From: Sphingomonas sp. JC676
GTDB taxonomy: Bacteria > Pseudomonadota > Alphaproteobacteria > Sphingomonadales > Sphingomonadaceae
NCBI RefSeq assembly: GCF_014489075.1
Contig: NZ_JACTGR010000001.1
Coordinates: forward strand, 868,001 to 932,000
Direction of reading: 5' to 3'
Length of the DNA: 64,000 nucleotides
In this document: piece by piece, positions 1 to 10,392 of the stretch
Layout of the letters: each line of letters opens with the position of its first letter
Numbering within the stretch: position 1 is the first letter of the stretch
Made by a program: the position numbers and the translations under genes
Notes under the pieces: generated by a model
The model's database searches: none
Told to the model about the DNA's origin: nothing
The model's input: only the letters and a program-made list of their open reading frames with translations

Positions 1-379
1 GGTGCTCAAGGTCTTCGACAAGGCGGACCGGCTGGTGGCGCAGTTCAGCGCGACGATGGGCAGTGGCCATGATCCGCTGCCGGTCGGCAGCTGGAAGATC
101 AACGGTGCCGACACCAACCCCAAATTCCACTACAATCCGGAACTGTTCTGGGATGCCAAGAAGGATTCCGATCCGGCGATGCTGCCGCCGGGGCCGAATG
201 GACCGGTGGGGGTGGTGTGGCTTGACCTTTCGAAGGAGCATTACGGTATCCATGGCACGCCCGAGCCGCAGAATATCGGGCGTAGCGAGAGCCATGGCTG
301 CATAAGGCTCACCAATTGGGACGCGGCGCGGCTGGCGCTGATGATCAAACCGGGGACGCCGGTGATCTTCCAGGAGTGA
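1..379 (+). CDS. L,D-transpeptidase, 3' part (5' end outside the window)
   Basis: The visible ~125 residues form a YkuD-type L,D-transpeptidase catalytic domain, which cross-links peptidoglycan stem peptides in the periplasm through a cysteine thioester. The signature is complete: HGTPEP around residue 84 and SHGCIRLTN, with His98 and catalytic Cys100 counted from the GTG at base 2. That GTG is probably internal, because family members normally carry a signal peptide and a longer N-terminal region, so the true start should lie upstream of the window. It ends four bases before a second peptidoglycan-active gene (M23), so the two are likely co-transcribed. The family call is firm; the enzyme's exact role (3-3 cross-links or lipoprotein attachment) cannot be read here. 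Confidence 0.88.
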   Translation, partial: VLKVFDKADRLVAQFSATMGSGHDPLPVGSWKINGADTNPKFHYNPELFWDAKKDSDPAMLPPGPNGPVGVVWLDLSKEHYGIHGTPEPQNIGRSESHGCIRLTNWDAARLALMIKPGTPVIFQE

Positions 380-383
380 CGGC

Positions 384-956
384 ATGACGCTGGCCAAGCG
401 CGTTGGATGGGGACTCGGGCTGTTTCTGCTCGTGCTCGCGATTGCCTTCGCCTCGATGGTGCGCATCCGCTTCGATCCTCCGGCGCAGGCCGTGCGCGAG
501 CAATCCGCCGCGCCGGGCTTCGCGGACACGTCGCTGATCATTCCGGTGCAGGGCGTGCGCGCGAACCAGCTCAGCGACACCTGGGGCCAGAGCCGCGGCG
601 GCGGCACCCGCGAGCACCATGCGATCGACATCATGGCGCCACAGGGAACGCCGGTGCTCGCCGCCGCGGGCGGCACGGTCGAGAAGATCTTCGAGAGCGT
701 GAATGGGGGCCACACAATCTATGTCCGGACGCCCGATGGCGGCACCATCCACTATTACGCGCATCTCGACACCTACGGCGTGGCCGAGAAGCAGGTGGTG
801 CAGCAGGGCCAGCAGATCGCCACGGTCGGCAATACCGGCAGCGCCGCCGGCGGCGCGCCGCATCTCCATTTCGAAATCAAGATCATGCAACCCGGCGAGG
901 CCTGGTGGCAGGGGACCAACGTCAATCCGTACCCGCTGCTTGCGGGTGTGCGTTAG
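384..956 (+). CDS. M23-family (LytM-like) metallopeptidase, membrane-anchored
   Basis: A 190-residue protein with an N-terminal membrane segment (about residues 8-25) followed by an M23 peptidase domain. Zinc and catalytic motifs are visible: HHAID (His78, Asp82), YAHLD (His127) and HLHFEI (His160, His162). Members cleave peptide bridges in peptidoglycan or, when degenerate, activate amidases; all ligands are present here, so it is probably active. It starts four bases after the L,D-transpeptidase stop, suggesting a two-gene cell-wall unit. A bipartite palindromic repeat follows immediately downstream. The substrate is unknown. Confidence 0.87.
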   Translation: MTLAKRVGWGLGLFLLVLAIAFASMVRIRFDPPAQAVREQSAAPGFADTSLIIPVQGVRANQLSDTWGQSRGGGTREHHAIDIMAPQGTPVLAAAGGTVEKIFESVNGGHTIYVRTPDGGTIHYYAHLDTYGVAEKQVVQQGQQIATVGNTGSAAGGAPHLHFEIKIMQPGEAWWQGTNVNPYPLLAGVR

Positions 957-966
957 ATTTCACCTC

Positions 967-1049
967 GTCATCCCGGCGCAAGCCGGGATCCAGAGCCATA
1001 CGCGGCGGGTCAGAGAAATCCTGGGCCCCGGCTTTCGCCGGGGTGACGG
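967..1049. repeat. Bipartite REP-like repeat (family 2), inverted pair
   Basis: Two palindromic units in opposite orientation. The left one begins GTCATCCCGGCGCAAGCC and the right one ends GGCTTTCGCCGGGGTGACGG; about 30 bases separate them. Each can fold into its own hairpin and together they form a long inverted repeat. The same design occurs at 13968-14051 and, with a different loop, at 23923-24028. It fills the gap between the M23 gene and efp and may also act as an mRNA-end structure. REP-like repeats of this kind are common in alphaproteobacteria. Confidence 0.8.
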
Positions 1050-1129
1050 CTTGGAAGCAGGGGTGTTGCCCGCATGGCCTTCCCCCGCTAAAGCGCGCGC
1101 TCGCTCTTTCTCAGGTACAGGTCTCGATC

Positions 1130-1693
1130 ATGAAGATCAGTGGCGTGGACATCCGTCCCGGCAACATCATCGAATATGAAGGCGGCATCTGGCGCGCCGT
1201 CAAGATTCAGCACACCCAGCCCGGCAAGGGCGGCGCCTATATGCAGGTCGAGATGAAGAACCTCATCGACGGCCGCAAGAACAATGTCCGCTTCCGCTCG
1301 GCGGAAACGGTCGAGCGCGTGCGCCTCGACACCACCGACTTCCAGTTCCTCTTCCGCGACGGCGATGCGCTGACCTTCATGGACAAGGTCACTTATGAGC
1401 AGATCACGCTCGACGCAGGCATCCTGGGCGATGCCGCGGCCTTCCTGCAGGACGGCATGGACGTGGTGATGGAGCTTTACGACGAGCGCCCGATCAGCGT
1501 GCAGCTGCCGGACACGATCGAAGCGACGATCGTCGAGGCCGATGCGGTGGTGAAGGGCCAGACGGCGTCTTCCAGCTACAAGCCTGCGGTGCTCGACAAT
1601 GGCGTGCGCATCATGGTGCCGCCGCACATTGCGGCCGGGACCCGGATCGTGGTCGATGTCTACGAGCAGACCTACGTGAAGCGCGCGGATTGA
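1130..1693 (+). CDS. efp: Elongation factor P
   Basis: A 187-residue protein, the usual EF-P length. EF-P enters the ribosomal E site and relieves stalling at polyproline stretches. The N-terminal KOW-like domain carries the loop PGKGGAY with Lys33 at the position that is modified (by EpmA or another system) in many bacteria. The central and C-terminal OB domains follow, with the conserved end [12 protein letters not shown]. The ATG at 1130 begins [12 protein letters not shown], as in homologues. No modification enzyme is encoded in the window. Complex I, carB and the NuoC tail include proline-rich stretches that could need it, but that link is only a thought. Confidence 0.95.
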   Translation: MKISGVDIRPGNIIEYEGGIWRAVKIQHTQPGKGGAYMQVEMKNLIDGRKNNVRFRSAETVERVRLDTTDFQFLFRDGDALTFMDKVTYEQITLDAGILGDAAAFLQDGMDVVMELYDERPISVQLPDTIEATIVEADAVVKGQTASSSYKPAVLDNGVRIMVPPHIAAGTRIVVDVYEQTYVKRAD

Positions 1694-1703
1694 TCTTCTC
1701 ATT

Positions 1704-1811
1704 CCCCTCCCGCTTGCGGGAGGGGTTAGGGGTGGGCCCTCGCCCGCCTCATGATTCAACGCTCGCGGATGGCGGGCGCCCACCCCCGACCCCTCCCGCA
1801 AGCGGGAGGGG
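1704..1811. repeat. Palindromic repeat family 1, short form (copy A)
   Basis: A 108-bp element of two inverted units. Each unit has a hairpin CCCCTCCCGCTTGCGGGAGG(GG) followed by G-tracts (GGGG, GGGG, GGG) and a GGGCGCCC-like inner palindrome. About 20 unrelated bases lie in the centre. Related copies are at 37817-37864, 38247-38293 (inverted around a DUF559 gene) and 39501-39605 (inside carA). The right-hand G-rich arm ends about 12 bases before the suhB start and supplies its ribosome binding site. Confidence 0.85.
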
Positions 1812-1823
1812 AGGAGAGTAGAT

Positions 1824-2639
1824 TTGGTTGCCCATTCCGGCCTTCTCACTGTCATGGAGCGCGCTGCCCGCAAGGCGGCGCCGCGCCTGCGTCGCGACTT
1901 CAACGAGGTCCAGCACCTCCAGGTGAGCCGCAAGGGGCCCGCCGACTTCGTCTCGATGGCCGACAAGCGCGCCGAGGAGACGATCGTCGAGGAATTGCGC
2001 AAGGCGCGGCCCGACTGGAGCATCCTTGCCGAGGAAGGCGGGGAGATCAAAGGCGATCCCGACAAGCCGCGCTGGATCGTCGATCCGCTCGATGGCACGA
2101 GCAATTTCCTGCACGGCATCCCGCATTTCGCGATCTCGATCGCGGTCGAAGATCCGCACGGCAGCCAGGGCAAGCCCGAGATCACCCACGGGCTGATCTA
2201 CCAGCCGCTGACCGACGAGAGCTTCTGGGCCGAGAAGGGCCGCGGCGCGTGGCTGACCGATCAAAGGCTGCGCGTCTCGGCGCGGCGCGACCTGGCAGAC
2301 GCACTGATCGCGACCGGCATCCCGTTCCTCGGCCATGGCAATTTCGCGCAGTGGAGCCGCATTTTCGGCGCGGTGGCGCCTGAAGTGGCGGGCATCCGCC
2401 GGCTCGGCGCGGCGTCGCTCGATTTGGCATGGGTCGCAGCGGGCCGCTTCGACGGCTTCTGGGAATCGGACCTCCAGCCCTGGGACGTCGCGGCGGGCTA
2501 TATCCTGATCAAGGAAGCCGGCGGCTTCATTACCGATTTCCGCGGGCAGGACCTCGCCATGCAGCGCAACCAGTTCCTCGCGGCGAACGACGTGCTCCAC
2601 TCCAAGCTCCACAAGCTGGTCGGGAACGCGCTCAGATGA
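1824..2639 (+). CDS. suhB: Inositol-1-monophosphatase family protein (SuhB-like)
   Basis: A 271-residue Mg-dependent phosphatase of the IMPase/FBPase superfamily. Visible metal-binding motifs are AEEGGE (Glu70, Glu71), WIVDPLDGTSNF (Asp87, Asp90) and, near the C terminus, WDVAAGYILIKEAGG. It could dephosphorylate inositol phosphates; SuhB proteins also act in rRNA transcription antitermination. The start taken is TTG at 1824, because MVAHSGLLTVMERAARKA resembles alphaproteobacterial homologues and GGGAGGGGAGGAG lies just upstream; the first ATG is at 1854. That ribosome binding site is the arm of repeat copy A. The stop overlaps the next gene's ATG (ATGA). Confidence 0.88.
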   Translation: MVAHSGLLTVMERAARKAAPRLRRDFNEVQHLQVSRKGPADFVSMADKRAEETIVEELRKARPDWSILAEEGGEIKGDPDKPRWIVDPLDGTSNFLHGIPHFAISIAVEDPHGSQGKPEITHGLIYQPLTDESFWAEKGRGAWLTDQRLRVSARRDLADALIATGIPFLGHGNFAQWSRIFGAVAPEVAGIRRLGAASLDLAWVAAGRFDGFWESDLQPWDVAAGYILIKEAGGFITDFRGQDLAMQRNQFLAANDVLHSKLHKLVGNALR

Positions 2640-3556
2640 TCCCCGCGGCGCTGTTCGGGCTGCTGGCCCAGGACGCGCCGCCTGCCGTCGAATTCGCGGT
2701 TCCCGCCCAATACCGGCTGATCGAGGGCGTCGCCTCGGACGGGGAGACCGTCTGGCTGAGCAGCATCCTCGATCGGATGATCGTCGAATATCGCAAGCGT
2801 CGCTTCCGCGCGGTGCCGATGCCGAAAGGCGAGGGCGCGCCGCTGGGCATCGCCTGGGATGCCGGCCGCGGCTGGCTGTGGGTCGCCGCCAATTGCCCCG
2901 ACGTGCTGAAGCTCGCCGATTGCCGGACGGGGTTGGTGGCGATCGACCGGTCGGGAAAGCCGCGCGCCAGCCTTCGCCCCGCGGGGGACACGCCGTTCAC
3001 GCCCGGCGATGTTTCGGTGTGGCGCGACCAGGTGTTCGTCAGCGACGGCGCCAATGGCGCGGTCTATCGCTGTCGGGGCGATTGCCGCGAGCTGACGGTC
3101 GTGATCGCGCCGCGCCAGAAGGGCAGTGCGCAGGGCACGGTGGTCTATGACGGCGGCAAGCGGCTGCTCGTCGCGGACTATGGGCGCGGGCTGATCAGCG
3201 TGGACCTGGCGACATTGGCCGAAACGCCGGTGCCGCTCGAGGACGGATCGCTGCTGCCGGGCGTGGACGGCATGGTGGCCGATGGCGACGGTTTCGTCGG
3301 CGTGCGCAACGCCAGCATACCGGGAAAAGCGTGGCGTTTCCGTATCTCCGCCGACAATCATGTGACCAGGCTTGAAGTGGCGGCGCAGGGCGGGGCGATC
3401 GTCGATCCCACCCAGATCGCCCGCGCCGGCGACAAGCTGCTGATCGTCGCGGACTCGCAGTGGAGCGCCTATTCGCCCGACAAGGACGGCAAGGTTTCAG
3501 GCGTGCAGAAGCCGACACCGATCGTAGCGATTCAGGCCAGCGCGACCCCGCGCTGA
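2636..3556 (+). CDS. Hypothetical protein, beta-propeller (SMP-30/NHL-like) fold likely
   Basis: A 306-residue protein starting at an ATG that overlaps the suhB stop, so translation is probably coupled. Repeating WLWVA, QVFVSDGANGAVY, RLLVADYGRGL and KLLIVADSQW segments are spaced like blades of a six-bladed propeller of the SMP-30/NHL type. Four cysteines in the first half (NCPDVLKLADC, RCRGDC) could form disulfides. A short hydrophobic N terminus (MIPAALFGLLAQ) may be a weak signal peptide, fitting a periplasmic location. Substrate or partner is unknown, and the fold is inferred from repeat rhythm rather than a search. Confidence 0.6.
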   Translation: MIPAALFGLLAQDAPPAVEFAVPAQYRLIEGVASDGETVWLSSILDRMIVEYRKRRFRAVPMPKGEGAPLGIAWDAGRGWLWVAANCPDVLKLADCRTGLVAIDRSGKPRASLRPAGDTPFTPGDVSVWRDQVFVSDGANGAVYRCRGDCRELTVVIAPRQKGSAQGTVVYDGGKRLLVADYGRGLISVDLATLAETPVPLEDGSLLPGVDGMVADGDGFVGVRNASIPGKAWRFRISADNHVTRLEVAAQGGAIVDPTQIARAGDKLLIVADSQWSAYSPDKDGKVSGVQKPTPIVAIQASATPR

Positions 3557-3657
3557 ACGCCGGCTAATTGCGAGTGATTCTCAGGGGTTCAAACCCTTGC
3601 CGCACCCCCTCCACCGTCCTAGAAGCCCCTCAAATTCCGCATCTGCGAGAAGGCATC

Positions 3658-4044
3658 TTGGTCGATCTATCGCAATATCTGCCGATCCTTTTGTTCCTCG
3701 GCGTAGCCCTGGTGCTTTCGAGCGCCTTCGTGTTCCTGCCCATGGCCGTGTCGCGCCTCACCGGCTCGCACCAGCCGACTCCGGAAAAGCTCACCGAATA
3801 TGAATGCGGCTTCCCCGCGTTCGAAGATTCGCGCAGCCAGTTCGACGTCCGATTCTATCTGGTCGCGATCCTGTTCATCATCTTCGATCTCGAGGCAGCG
3901 TTCCTCTTTCCCTGGGCCGTCACCGTCTTCAAGATGGGTGTCGCCGCCGGATGGACCGCTTGGTTCTCTATGATGATCTTCATCGTCGAGCTGGCGCTCG
4001 GCCTTGTCTATGCTTGGAAGAAGGGAGCGCTGGAATGGGAGTAG
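3658..4044 (+). CDS. nuoA: NADH-quinone oxidoreductase subunit A
   Basis: A 128-residue, three-helix membrane subunit of complex I that sits at the junction with the peripheral arm near the quinone site. The conserved motif [20 protein letters not shown] and the segment [11 protein letters not shown] are present. I chose TTG at 3658, because the encoded [12 protein letters not shown] matches the usual NuoA beginning and GAGAAGG lies just upstream; a longer reading from 3568 has no family support. First gene of the nuo operon; its stop overlaps nuoB. Confidence 0.9.
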   Translation: MVDLSQYLPILLFLGVALVLSSAFVFLPMAVSRLTGSHQPTPEKLTEYECGFPAFEDSRSQFDVRFYLVAILFIIFDLEAAFLFPWAVTVFKMGVAAGWTAWFSMMIFIVELALGLVYAWKKGALEWE

Positions 4045-4574
4045 AGCTTTCCGTGCCGCCACCCCCGGGCACGCTGCCGAATGTCGGTTTCCTCAACGAC
4101 ATCAATGCCGAGATCGGCGACAAGGGCTTCCTGGTCACCTCGACCGAGGAGCTGTTCCAATGGGCGCGCACCGGCTCGCTGTGGTGGATGACCTTCGGCC
4201 TGGCGTGCTGCGCGGTCGAAATGATTCACGTCAACATGCCACGCTACGACATGGAGCGCTTCGGCGCCGCGCCGCGCGCGTCTCCGCGCCAGTCGGACGT
4301 GATGATCGTCGCCGGTACTTTGTGCAACAAGATGGCCCCTGCGCTGCGCCGCGTGTACGACCAGATGTCCGAGCCCAAATATGTGATCTCGATGGGTTCG
4401 TGCGCGAACGGCGGCGGCTATTATCACTATAGCTACAGCGTCGTGCGCGGCTGCGACCGGATCGTGCCGGTGGACATCTACGTTCCCGGCTGCCCGCCGA
4501 CCGCCGAGGCTCTGCTCTATGGCGTGATGCAGCTCCAGCGGAAGATCCGCCGTTCGGGGACGATCGAGCGGTGA
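4035..4574 (+). CDS. nuoB: NADH-quinone oxidoreductase subunit B
   Basis: A 179-residue peripheral-arm subunit carrying iron-sulfur cluster N2, the last electron carrier before quinone. Cluster ligands are visible as the tandem Cys58-Cys59 (GLACCAVEM), Cys123 (GSCANGGG) and Cys153 (VPGCPP). The ATG at 4035 lies inside the end of nuoA (10-base overlap), and the stop shares bases with the GTG of nuoC, indicating coupled translation. Length and motifs are standard. Confidence 0.97.
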   Translation: MGVELSVPPPPGTLPNVGFLNDINAEIGDKGFLVTSTEELFQWARTGSLWWMTFGLACCAVEMIHVNMPRYDMERFGAAPRASPRQSDVMIVAGTLCNKMAPALRRVYDQMSEPKYVISMGSCANGGGYYHYSYSVVRGCDRIVPVDIYVPGCPPTAEALLYGVMQLQRKIRRSGTIER

Positions 4575-5491
4575 GGGCGCCTGCACCCCGCTATGCCGCC
4601 AATGACGGCGTGATCGAGCTGGCCGAGGCCGTGCTCGGCGACAGCCTCGTGGAGAGCAAGGACGCCGTGGGCGAAGTTTCGCTAACCGTGGCGCGCGAGC
4701 GCCTGGTCGAGGCGATGCTGGCGCTGCGCGACACGCCGGGCCTCGAATATCAGCAGCTCAGCGAGATTGCCGGTGCCGATTATCCCGATCGGGCCGAGCG
4801 TTTCGACGTGGTCTATCAGCTGCTGTCGTTCACCCGGAACCACCGGATCCGCGTCCGCGTGATGACCGACGAGGAAAAGCCGGTCCCCTCGGTGACGGGC
4901 ATCTGGCCGGTCGCTGGCTGGCTCGAGCGCGAAGTGTACGACATGTACGGCGTGCTGTTCGACGGCAATGTCGACCTGCGCCGCATCCTGACCGACTATG
5001 GTTTCGTCGGGCATCCGCTGCGCAAGGACTTTCCGCAGACCGGCTATGTCGAGCTGCGCTATTCGGAAGAGGCCAAGCGCGTCGTGTACGAGCCGGTGCG
5101 GCTCGCGCAGGATTTCCGCACGTTCGACTTCATGAGCCCCTGGGAAGGCGCGAAATATGTGCTGCCGGGCGACGAGAAGGCGGCCGCGCCGCCGCCTCCG
5201 CCTCCCGCGCCGGCACCTGCTCCCGCTCCGGCGCCTACGCCGGGCCCCGTTGCTGCGCAGCCCGAGGCGAAGGGCGCGCCGACGCCGCTGACCGCCGACG
5301 AAATCGTCAAGGCCGATGCGCCGGCGGCCAAGACGACCAAGCCGCGCGTCAGCAAGCCCAAGACCACCGACAGTACGGCCGAGAGCGGCGCGGGCAAGCC
5401 CGGTCCCGATGCGGGTCCGAAGCCCGCCGATCCCGATGTCGTGAAGAAGCCGCGAGCATCGCGCGCGAAGAAGGCAAACCCGGATGGCTGA
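4571..5491 (+). CDS. nuoC: NADH-quinone oxidoreductase subunit C, with long low-complexity tail
   Basis: A 306-residue product. The first ~200 residues are the NuoC (30-kDa) fold, with the family signature in [17 protein letters not shown] and [10 protein letters not shown]. The rest is an extension: a Pro/Ala run around residues 207-228, then a Lys/Ala/Pro-rich part ending [12 protein letters not shown]. It starts with GTG at 4571 overlapping the nuoB stop (GTGA), and its end overlaps nuoD by eight bases. The core binds NuoD and NuoB at the quinone module; the tail has no assigned role and is probably disordered. Confidence 0.95.
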   Translation: MRAPAPRYAANDGVIELAEAVLGDSLVESKDAVGEVSLTVARERLVEAMLALRDTPGLEYQQLSEIAGADYPDRAERFDVVYQLLSFTRNHRIRVRVMTDEEKPVPSVTGIWPVAGWLEREVYDMYGVLFDGNVDLRRILTDYGFVGHPLRKDFPQTGYVELRYSEEAKRVVYEPVRLAQDFRTFDFMSPWEGAKYVLPGDEKAAAPPPPPPAPAPAPAPAPTPGPVAAQPEAKGAPTPLTADEIVKADAPAAKTTKPRVSKPKTTDSTAESGAGKPGPDAGPKPADPDVVKKPRASRAKKANPDG

Positions 5492-6719
5492 GTATCTCGA
5501 CGAGATTGAGGGCCGCACGGACGGCGGCAAGCCGGAGCCGGGCGACATCGCAATCGCCAACTACACGATCAATTTCGGCCCGCAGCACCCGGCGGCGCAC
5601 GGCGTGCTGCGCCTCGTCACCGAGCTGGATGGCGAGATCATCGAGCGTATCGATCCGCATGTGGGCCTGCTCCACCGCGGCACCGAGAAACTGATCGAGT
5701 ACAAGACCTATACCCAGGCGCTGCCCTATTTCGACCGGTTCGACTATTGCTCGCCGCTCGGTATGGAGCACAGCTTCGTACTCGCGGTGGAGAAGCTGCT
5801 CGACCTCGAAGTGCCGCTGCGTGGGCAATATATGCGCGTGTTCTTCGCCGAGCTGACCCGCATCTCGAACCATCTGCTGAACCTTGGTTCGCACGTGATG
5901 GACGTCGGCGCGATGACGCCGAACCTGTGGATGTTCGAGCTGCGCGAGGATTGCCTCAACTTCTTCGAGCGGGCGTCGGGCGCACGCATGCACTCCAACT
6001 GGTTCCGCGTCGGCGGGGTGCGCCAGGACGTGCCGCTCAAGCTGCTGACCGATATCGCGGAATGGCTCGATACGCGGCTGCCGCGGCTGTTCGAGGACGC
6101 GATCAGCCTGGTCGCCGAGAACCGCATCTTCAAGCAGCGCAACGTCGACATCGCCGTGGTGAGCCGTGACGACGCGATCAAATGGGGCTTTTCCGGCCCG
6201 ATGATCCGCGCCGCGGGCATCCCCTGGGATATCCGCCGCTCGCAGCCCTATGACGTGTATGACCGGATGGAGTTCGACATCCCGGTGGGTACGCGCGGCG
6301 ACTGCTACGACCGGTTCATGGTGCGGGTGGAGGAGGTCCGCCAGTCGGCGCGGATCATGAAGCAGTGCCTGAACGAAATGCCCGAAGGCCCGGTGCTGAC
6401 GCTCGACCGCAAGGTCGCGCCGCCCAGCCGCGGCGAGATGAAGCACTCGATGGAAGCTTTGATCCATCACTTCAAGCTGTTCACCGAAGGCTATCACGTC
6501 CCCGCGGGCGAGGTTTACGTCGCGACCGAGAGCCCCAAGGGCGAGTTCGGCGTGTATCTGGTGAGCGACGGCACCAACAAGCCGTACCGCTGCAAGGTCC
6601 GCCCGACCGCGTTCAGCCACCTCCAGGCGATGGATTTCATGGCCAAGGGCCACATGCTTGCCGACATCACCGCCATTCTGGGCGCGATGGATATTGTGTT
6701 CGGGGAGTGCGACCGGTGA
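5484..6719 (+). CDS. nuoD: NADH-quinone oxidoreductase subunit D
   Basis: A 411-residue 49-kDa-type subunit that forms the quinone-binding pocket with NuoB. Recognisable stretches are [15 protein letters not shown] near residue 30, [12 protein letters not shown], and the C-terminal IVFGECDR. Length is normal. It overlaps the end of nuoC, and its own stop overlaps the GTG of a small non-nuo membrane protein gene. NuoC and NuoD are separate here, not fused as in enterobacteria. Confidence 0.97.
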   Translation: MAEYLDEIEGRTDGGKPEPGDIAIANYTINFGPQHPAAHGVLRLVTELDGEIIERIDPHVGLLHRGTEKLIEYKTYTQALPYFDRFDYCSPLGMEHSFVLAVEKLLDLEVPLRGQYMRVFFAELTRISNHLLNLGSHVMDVGAMTPNLWMFELREDCLNFFERASGARMHSNWFRVGGVRQDVPLKLLTDIAEWLDTRLPRLFEDAISLVAENRIFKQRNVDIAVVSRDDAIKWGFSGPMIRAAGIPWDIRRSQPYDVYDRMEFDIPVGTRGDCYDRFMVRVEEVRQSARIMKQCLNEMPEGPVLTLDRKVAPPSRGEMKHSMEALIHHFKLFTEGYHVPAGEVYVATESPKGEFGVYLVSDGTNKPYRCKVRPTAFSHLQAMDFMAKGHMLADITAILGAMDIVFGECDR

Positions 6720-6931
6720 GCCAAGACGCACGGAACAGCGCCGCGATGACGTTGGGGGTCGTTGGCTTCGTCCTGATCGGCGCAGCGTTGCTGCTGCTGT
6801 TGAGGGGGGTGAACATGCCCTCATGGATGCCCGTCGTTCTTGGCGTGCTGGGCGTCTTAAACCTTGCTCTGTTCGGCAGGCAGCTGTGGCTGCGCCGATT
6901 CAAAGAACACGCTGGACTTCGAAATGGCTAA
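6716..6931 (+). CDS. Small two-helix membrane protein inside the nuo operon
   Basis: A 71-residue protein starting at GTG overlapping the nuoD stop (GTGA). Two hydrophobic segments, roughly [18 protein letters not shown] and [19 protein letters not shown], are joined by a short loop; a basic tail ([15 protein letters not shown]) should face the cytoplasm. It overlaps the start of nuoE by eight bases, so it is translated as part of the operon. I recognise no family. It could be an accessory or assembly factor for complex I or simply a passenger; position is the only evidence. Confidence 0.6.
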   Translation: MSQDARNSAAMTLGVVGFVLIGAALLLLLRGVNMPSWMPVVLGVLGVLNLALFGRQLWLRRFKEHAGLRNG

Positions 6932-7595
6932 CGCACCCCAACTCCCCGATGAAGCCGAGACCCGCGCGCGCTGGGGCAATTTTGCCTGGACCGCGGAGAA
7001 TGCCGAGAAGGCGAAGGAAATCCTGAGCCGCTATCCGGCGGGCCGGCAGATGTCGTGCACCTTGCCGTTCCTCGATCTCGCCCAGCGCCAGGTCGGTGCG
7101 GAGACCAATACCCAGGGCTGGCTGCCCGTGCCGGTGATCGAGTTTGTCGCGCGCGAGCTTTCGCTGCCCTATATCCGCGTGTTCGAGGTCGTGACCTTCT
7201 ACACCATGTTCAACATGGTGCCGACGGGCCGCTTCCACGTGCAGGTCTGTGGCACCACGCCGTGCATGCTGCGCGGTTCGGACGACGTGATGGCGGCATG
7301 CAAGAGCCGCGGCATGAAGAAGGGCCACACCACCGAGGACGGGCTGTTCACGCTCACCGAGGTTGAGTGCATGGGCAATTGCTCCTCGGCGCCGATGGTC
7401 CAGATCAACGACGACAATTACGAGGATCTGGACTACGATCGCACGATCGCGATCCTCGATGCGTTGGCCCGGGGCGAGAGCCCCAAGACGGGCACGCAGG
7501 AGCCCGGCCGCCACACCGTGGAGCCGAGCGGCGGTCCGACCACGCTGACCGCGATGGTCACGGAAAACCACGACTATCGGGGAGAATGGGCGTGA
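6924..7595 (+). CDS. nuoE: NADH-quinone oxidoreductase subunit E
   Basis: A 223-residue, thioredoxin-fold subunit of the NADH-input module that holds the [2Fe-2S] cluster N1a. The ligands are Cys109, Cys114 (CGTTPC), Cys149 and Cys153 (ECMGNC). Start ATG 6924 gives [17 protein letters not shown]. The C-terminal ~40 residues beyond the fold are a typical alphaproteobacterial extension. The stop overlaps the beginning of a second small membrane protein gene. Confidence 0.96.
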   Translation: MANAPQLPDEAETRARWGNFAWTAENAEKAKEILSRYPAGRQMSCTLPFLDLAQRQVGAETNTQGWLPVPVIEFVARELSLPYIRVFEVVTFYTMFNMVPTGRFHVQVCGTTPCMLRGSDDVMAACKSRGMKKGHTTEDGLFTLTEVECMGNCSSAPMVQINDDNYEDLDYDRTIAILDALARGESPKTGTQEPGRHTVEPSGGPTTLTAMVTENHDYRGEWA

Positions 7596-7758
7596 AGAAC
7601 GACAATATCCTCTTCGTGATCCTGGCGATCATCGGCGGCATCGTCGTGCTGGGCTTCCTGCTGAAGGTCGCGTTCAAGCTGATCGGTGTCGTGATCGTGG
7701 TCGGGCTCGCAGTGGCGGCCTATATGCTTTTGCAGAAGATGGTGGGGAAGGGCCGCTA

Positions 7759-7759
<1 letters not shown>
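7586..7759 (+). CDS. Tiny membrane protein between nuoE and nuoF
   Basis: A 57-residue protein with about 45 hydrophobic residues ([20 protein letters not shown] and [18 protein letters not shown]), long enough for one or two helices, and a basic end [11 protein letters not shown] 7586 is used; GTG 7592, which makes the GTGA overlap seen at other junctions here, is an equal alternative. Its last base is the first base of nuoF. No family recognised. Together with the gene at 6716 it flanks nuoE, an unusual place for membrane proteins because nuoE and nuoF are peripheral. Confidence 0.55.
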
Positions 7760-9059
<1,300 letters not shown>

Positions 9060-9063
<4 letters not shown>

Positions 9064-9644
9064 TGCGTTTGGCACTCGCCGCGATTTCCTTCAGTGCCTT
9101 GATCGCTGCGCTGCCCGCCGCGGCGCAGGATGCGGAGAAGCCGATCGATCAGTTCGCGCGCTGCACGGTCGGCGCCGATGCCGCCGGTGCGCGGGCGCTG
9201 CTCACGCTGGCGCCGGGCAGCGCCGAATCGAAGAATGCGGCCAAGCGGCTCGCCGACAAGAAGGGCGCATGCGGCAGCGTGATCAAGCGTCCCGGCGAGC
9301 CTGAGGTGCGCGGCGCGATCGCCGAGCGGCTCTATCTCGATACCTATGCCACGCCGCCGGCCGCGCTGACCGGCGAGCCCGCGCCTTTCCAGGGCAGCGG
9401 CGATGCGACACAGGCGATGTACGACGTCACCCGCTGCGCCGCGTCGCGCGATCCGGCGGCGGCCGACATGCTGATCCGCGCCGCTGCGGGTACGGCGGAG
9501 GAGAAGGCCGCGCTGGCGCGCGTCGTCCCTGCGGTCGGCCGTTGCACGCCGCAGGGCGCGAAGCTCGGCTTCAATCGCGACCAGCTTCACGCGCTGGTCG
9601 CCGAGGGGTTGTTCAAGCTGCGCGGCGAGACTCCAGCGCAATGA
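9060..9644 (+). CDS. Secreted protein with two C-x35-C repeats (unknown function)
   Basis: A 194-residue protein with a clear signal peptide ([20 protein letters not shown], cut probably after AAA). The mature part holds two tandem ~65-residue repeats, each FARC/VTRC, 35 residues, Cys, then a segment ending in AE-x-LY/LF. The repeat occurs twice more in the protein at 9712. The gene starts by ATGA overlap with nuoF and sits between nuoF and nuoG, where no complex I subunit is expected. A periplasmic role with the Cys pair as a disulfide is likely; nothing indicates enzymatic activity. Confidence 0.6.
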
Positions 9645-9711
9645 TGCGAGGGACAGCCTTGATAGGCGTTGCCGGTCCGGCAATGCGCATTGGGATGCAG
9701 GAGGCGACGGA

Positions 9712-10392
9712 ATGACGATGTCGACTTCGTTCAATGCGCTGCTTGTCGGTGCGTGCCTCGTCCTGGGCGCTCCTGCCGCACAGGCGCAGCAAACCGGCCA
9801 CATCATCGTTGACCACGCCGCGGAGGCTTCCACTCGCGACGTGTCGGCAGCGGATCAGGCCCGCGATACCATGAATCGCTATGGCGTTTGCGTCGTCAAG
9901 GTGAAGAGTGTTGCGGTCAAGCGCGCGCTATCGCAGCCTACGGACCAGGCTATCGATAGCGCTCTGGCGAAGATCGCAATCGACGAATGCCTCGGGAGCG
10001 GCGAGTTGACGATGTCGCGGTCGCTCTTCCGCGGCGCAGTGTATCGGGCGCTCTACATCCGTGATTTCGGTCAGGTATCGCAGGCGCCGGCCACGATTGG
10101 GATGCAGGGCAAGGATGCTGCCGCAGAGGCAGCCGCAACGACACCGATGAATTTGCTTCAGAGATTCGGCGATTGCGTCGTCCGCGCCGACCCGGCCGAC
10201 GCGCAGGCGCTTGTCCTGGCCACTGCTGCGACACAGGCGGAGCGTAGTGCGATTACGCGCCTTGGTCCGTCGCTTGGCGGCTGCGTGGCGCCAACAAACC
10301 AAGTAAGATTCAGTCGAGCAGTGCTGCAAGGGGTGCTGGCCGAAGCGCTTTACAAGCGCGCGGCTGCCTCTGAACCTTCGAGAGTCAAGTAA
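9712..10392 (+). CDS. Second secreted C-x35-C repeat protein (paralogue)
   Basis: A 226-residue protein with signal peptide (about residues 1-26, ending PAAQAQ). It carries two copies of the same repeat: RYGVC with 32 residues to the next Cys, and RFGDC with 35, each ending in a RALY/EALYK motif. It is a diverged duplicate of the product of 9060-9644. Base use is a little less GC-rich than in the nuo genes. Its TAA overlaps the nuoG ATG, so it belongs to the operon transcript. Function unknown. Confidence 0.6.
   Translation: MTMSTSFNALLVGACLVLGAPAAQAQQTGHIIVDHAAEASTRDVSAADQARDTMNRYGVCVVKVKSVAVKRALSQPTDQAIDSALAKIAIDECLGSGELTMSRSLFRGAVYRALYIRDFGQVSQAPATIGMQGKDAAAEAAATTPMNLLQRFGDCVVRADPADAQALVLATAATQAERSAITRLGPSLGGCVAPTNQVRFSRAVLQGVLAEALYKRAAASEPSRVK

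Noticed and set aside
407-1129. N-terminal extension in the EF-P frame
   Set aside because: It overlaps the M23 gene out of frame; EF-P has its normal start and length from 1130.
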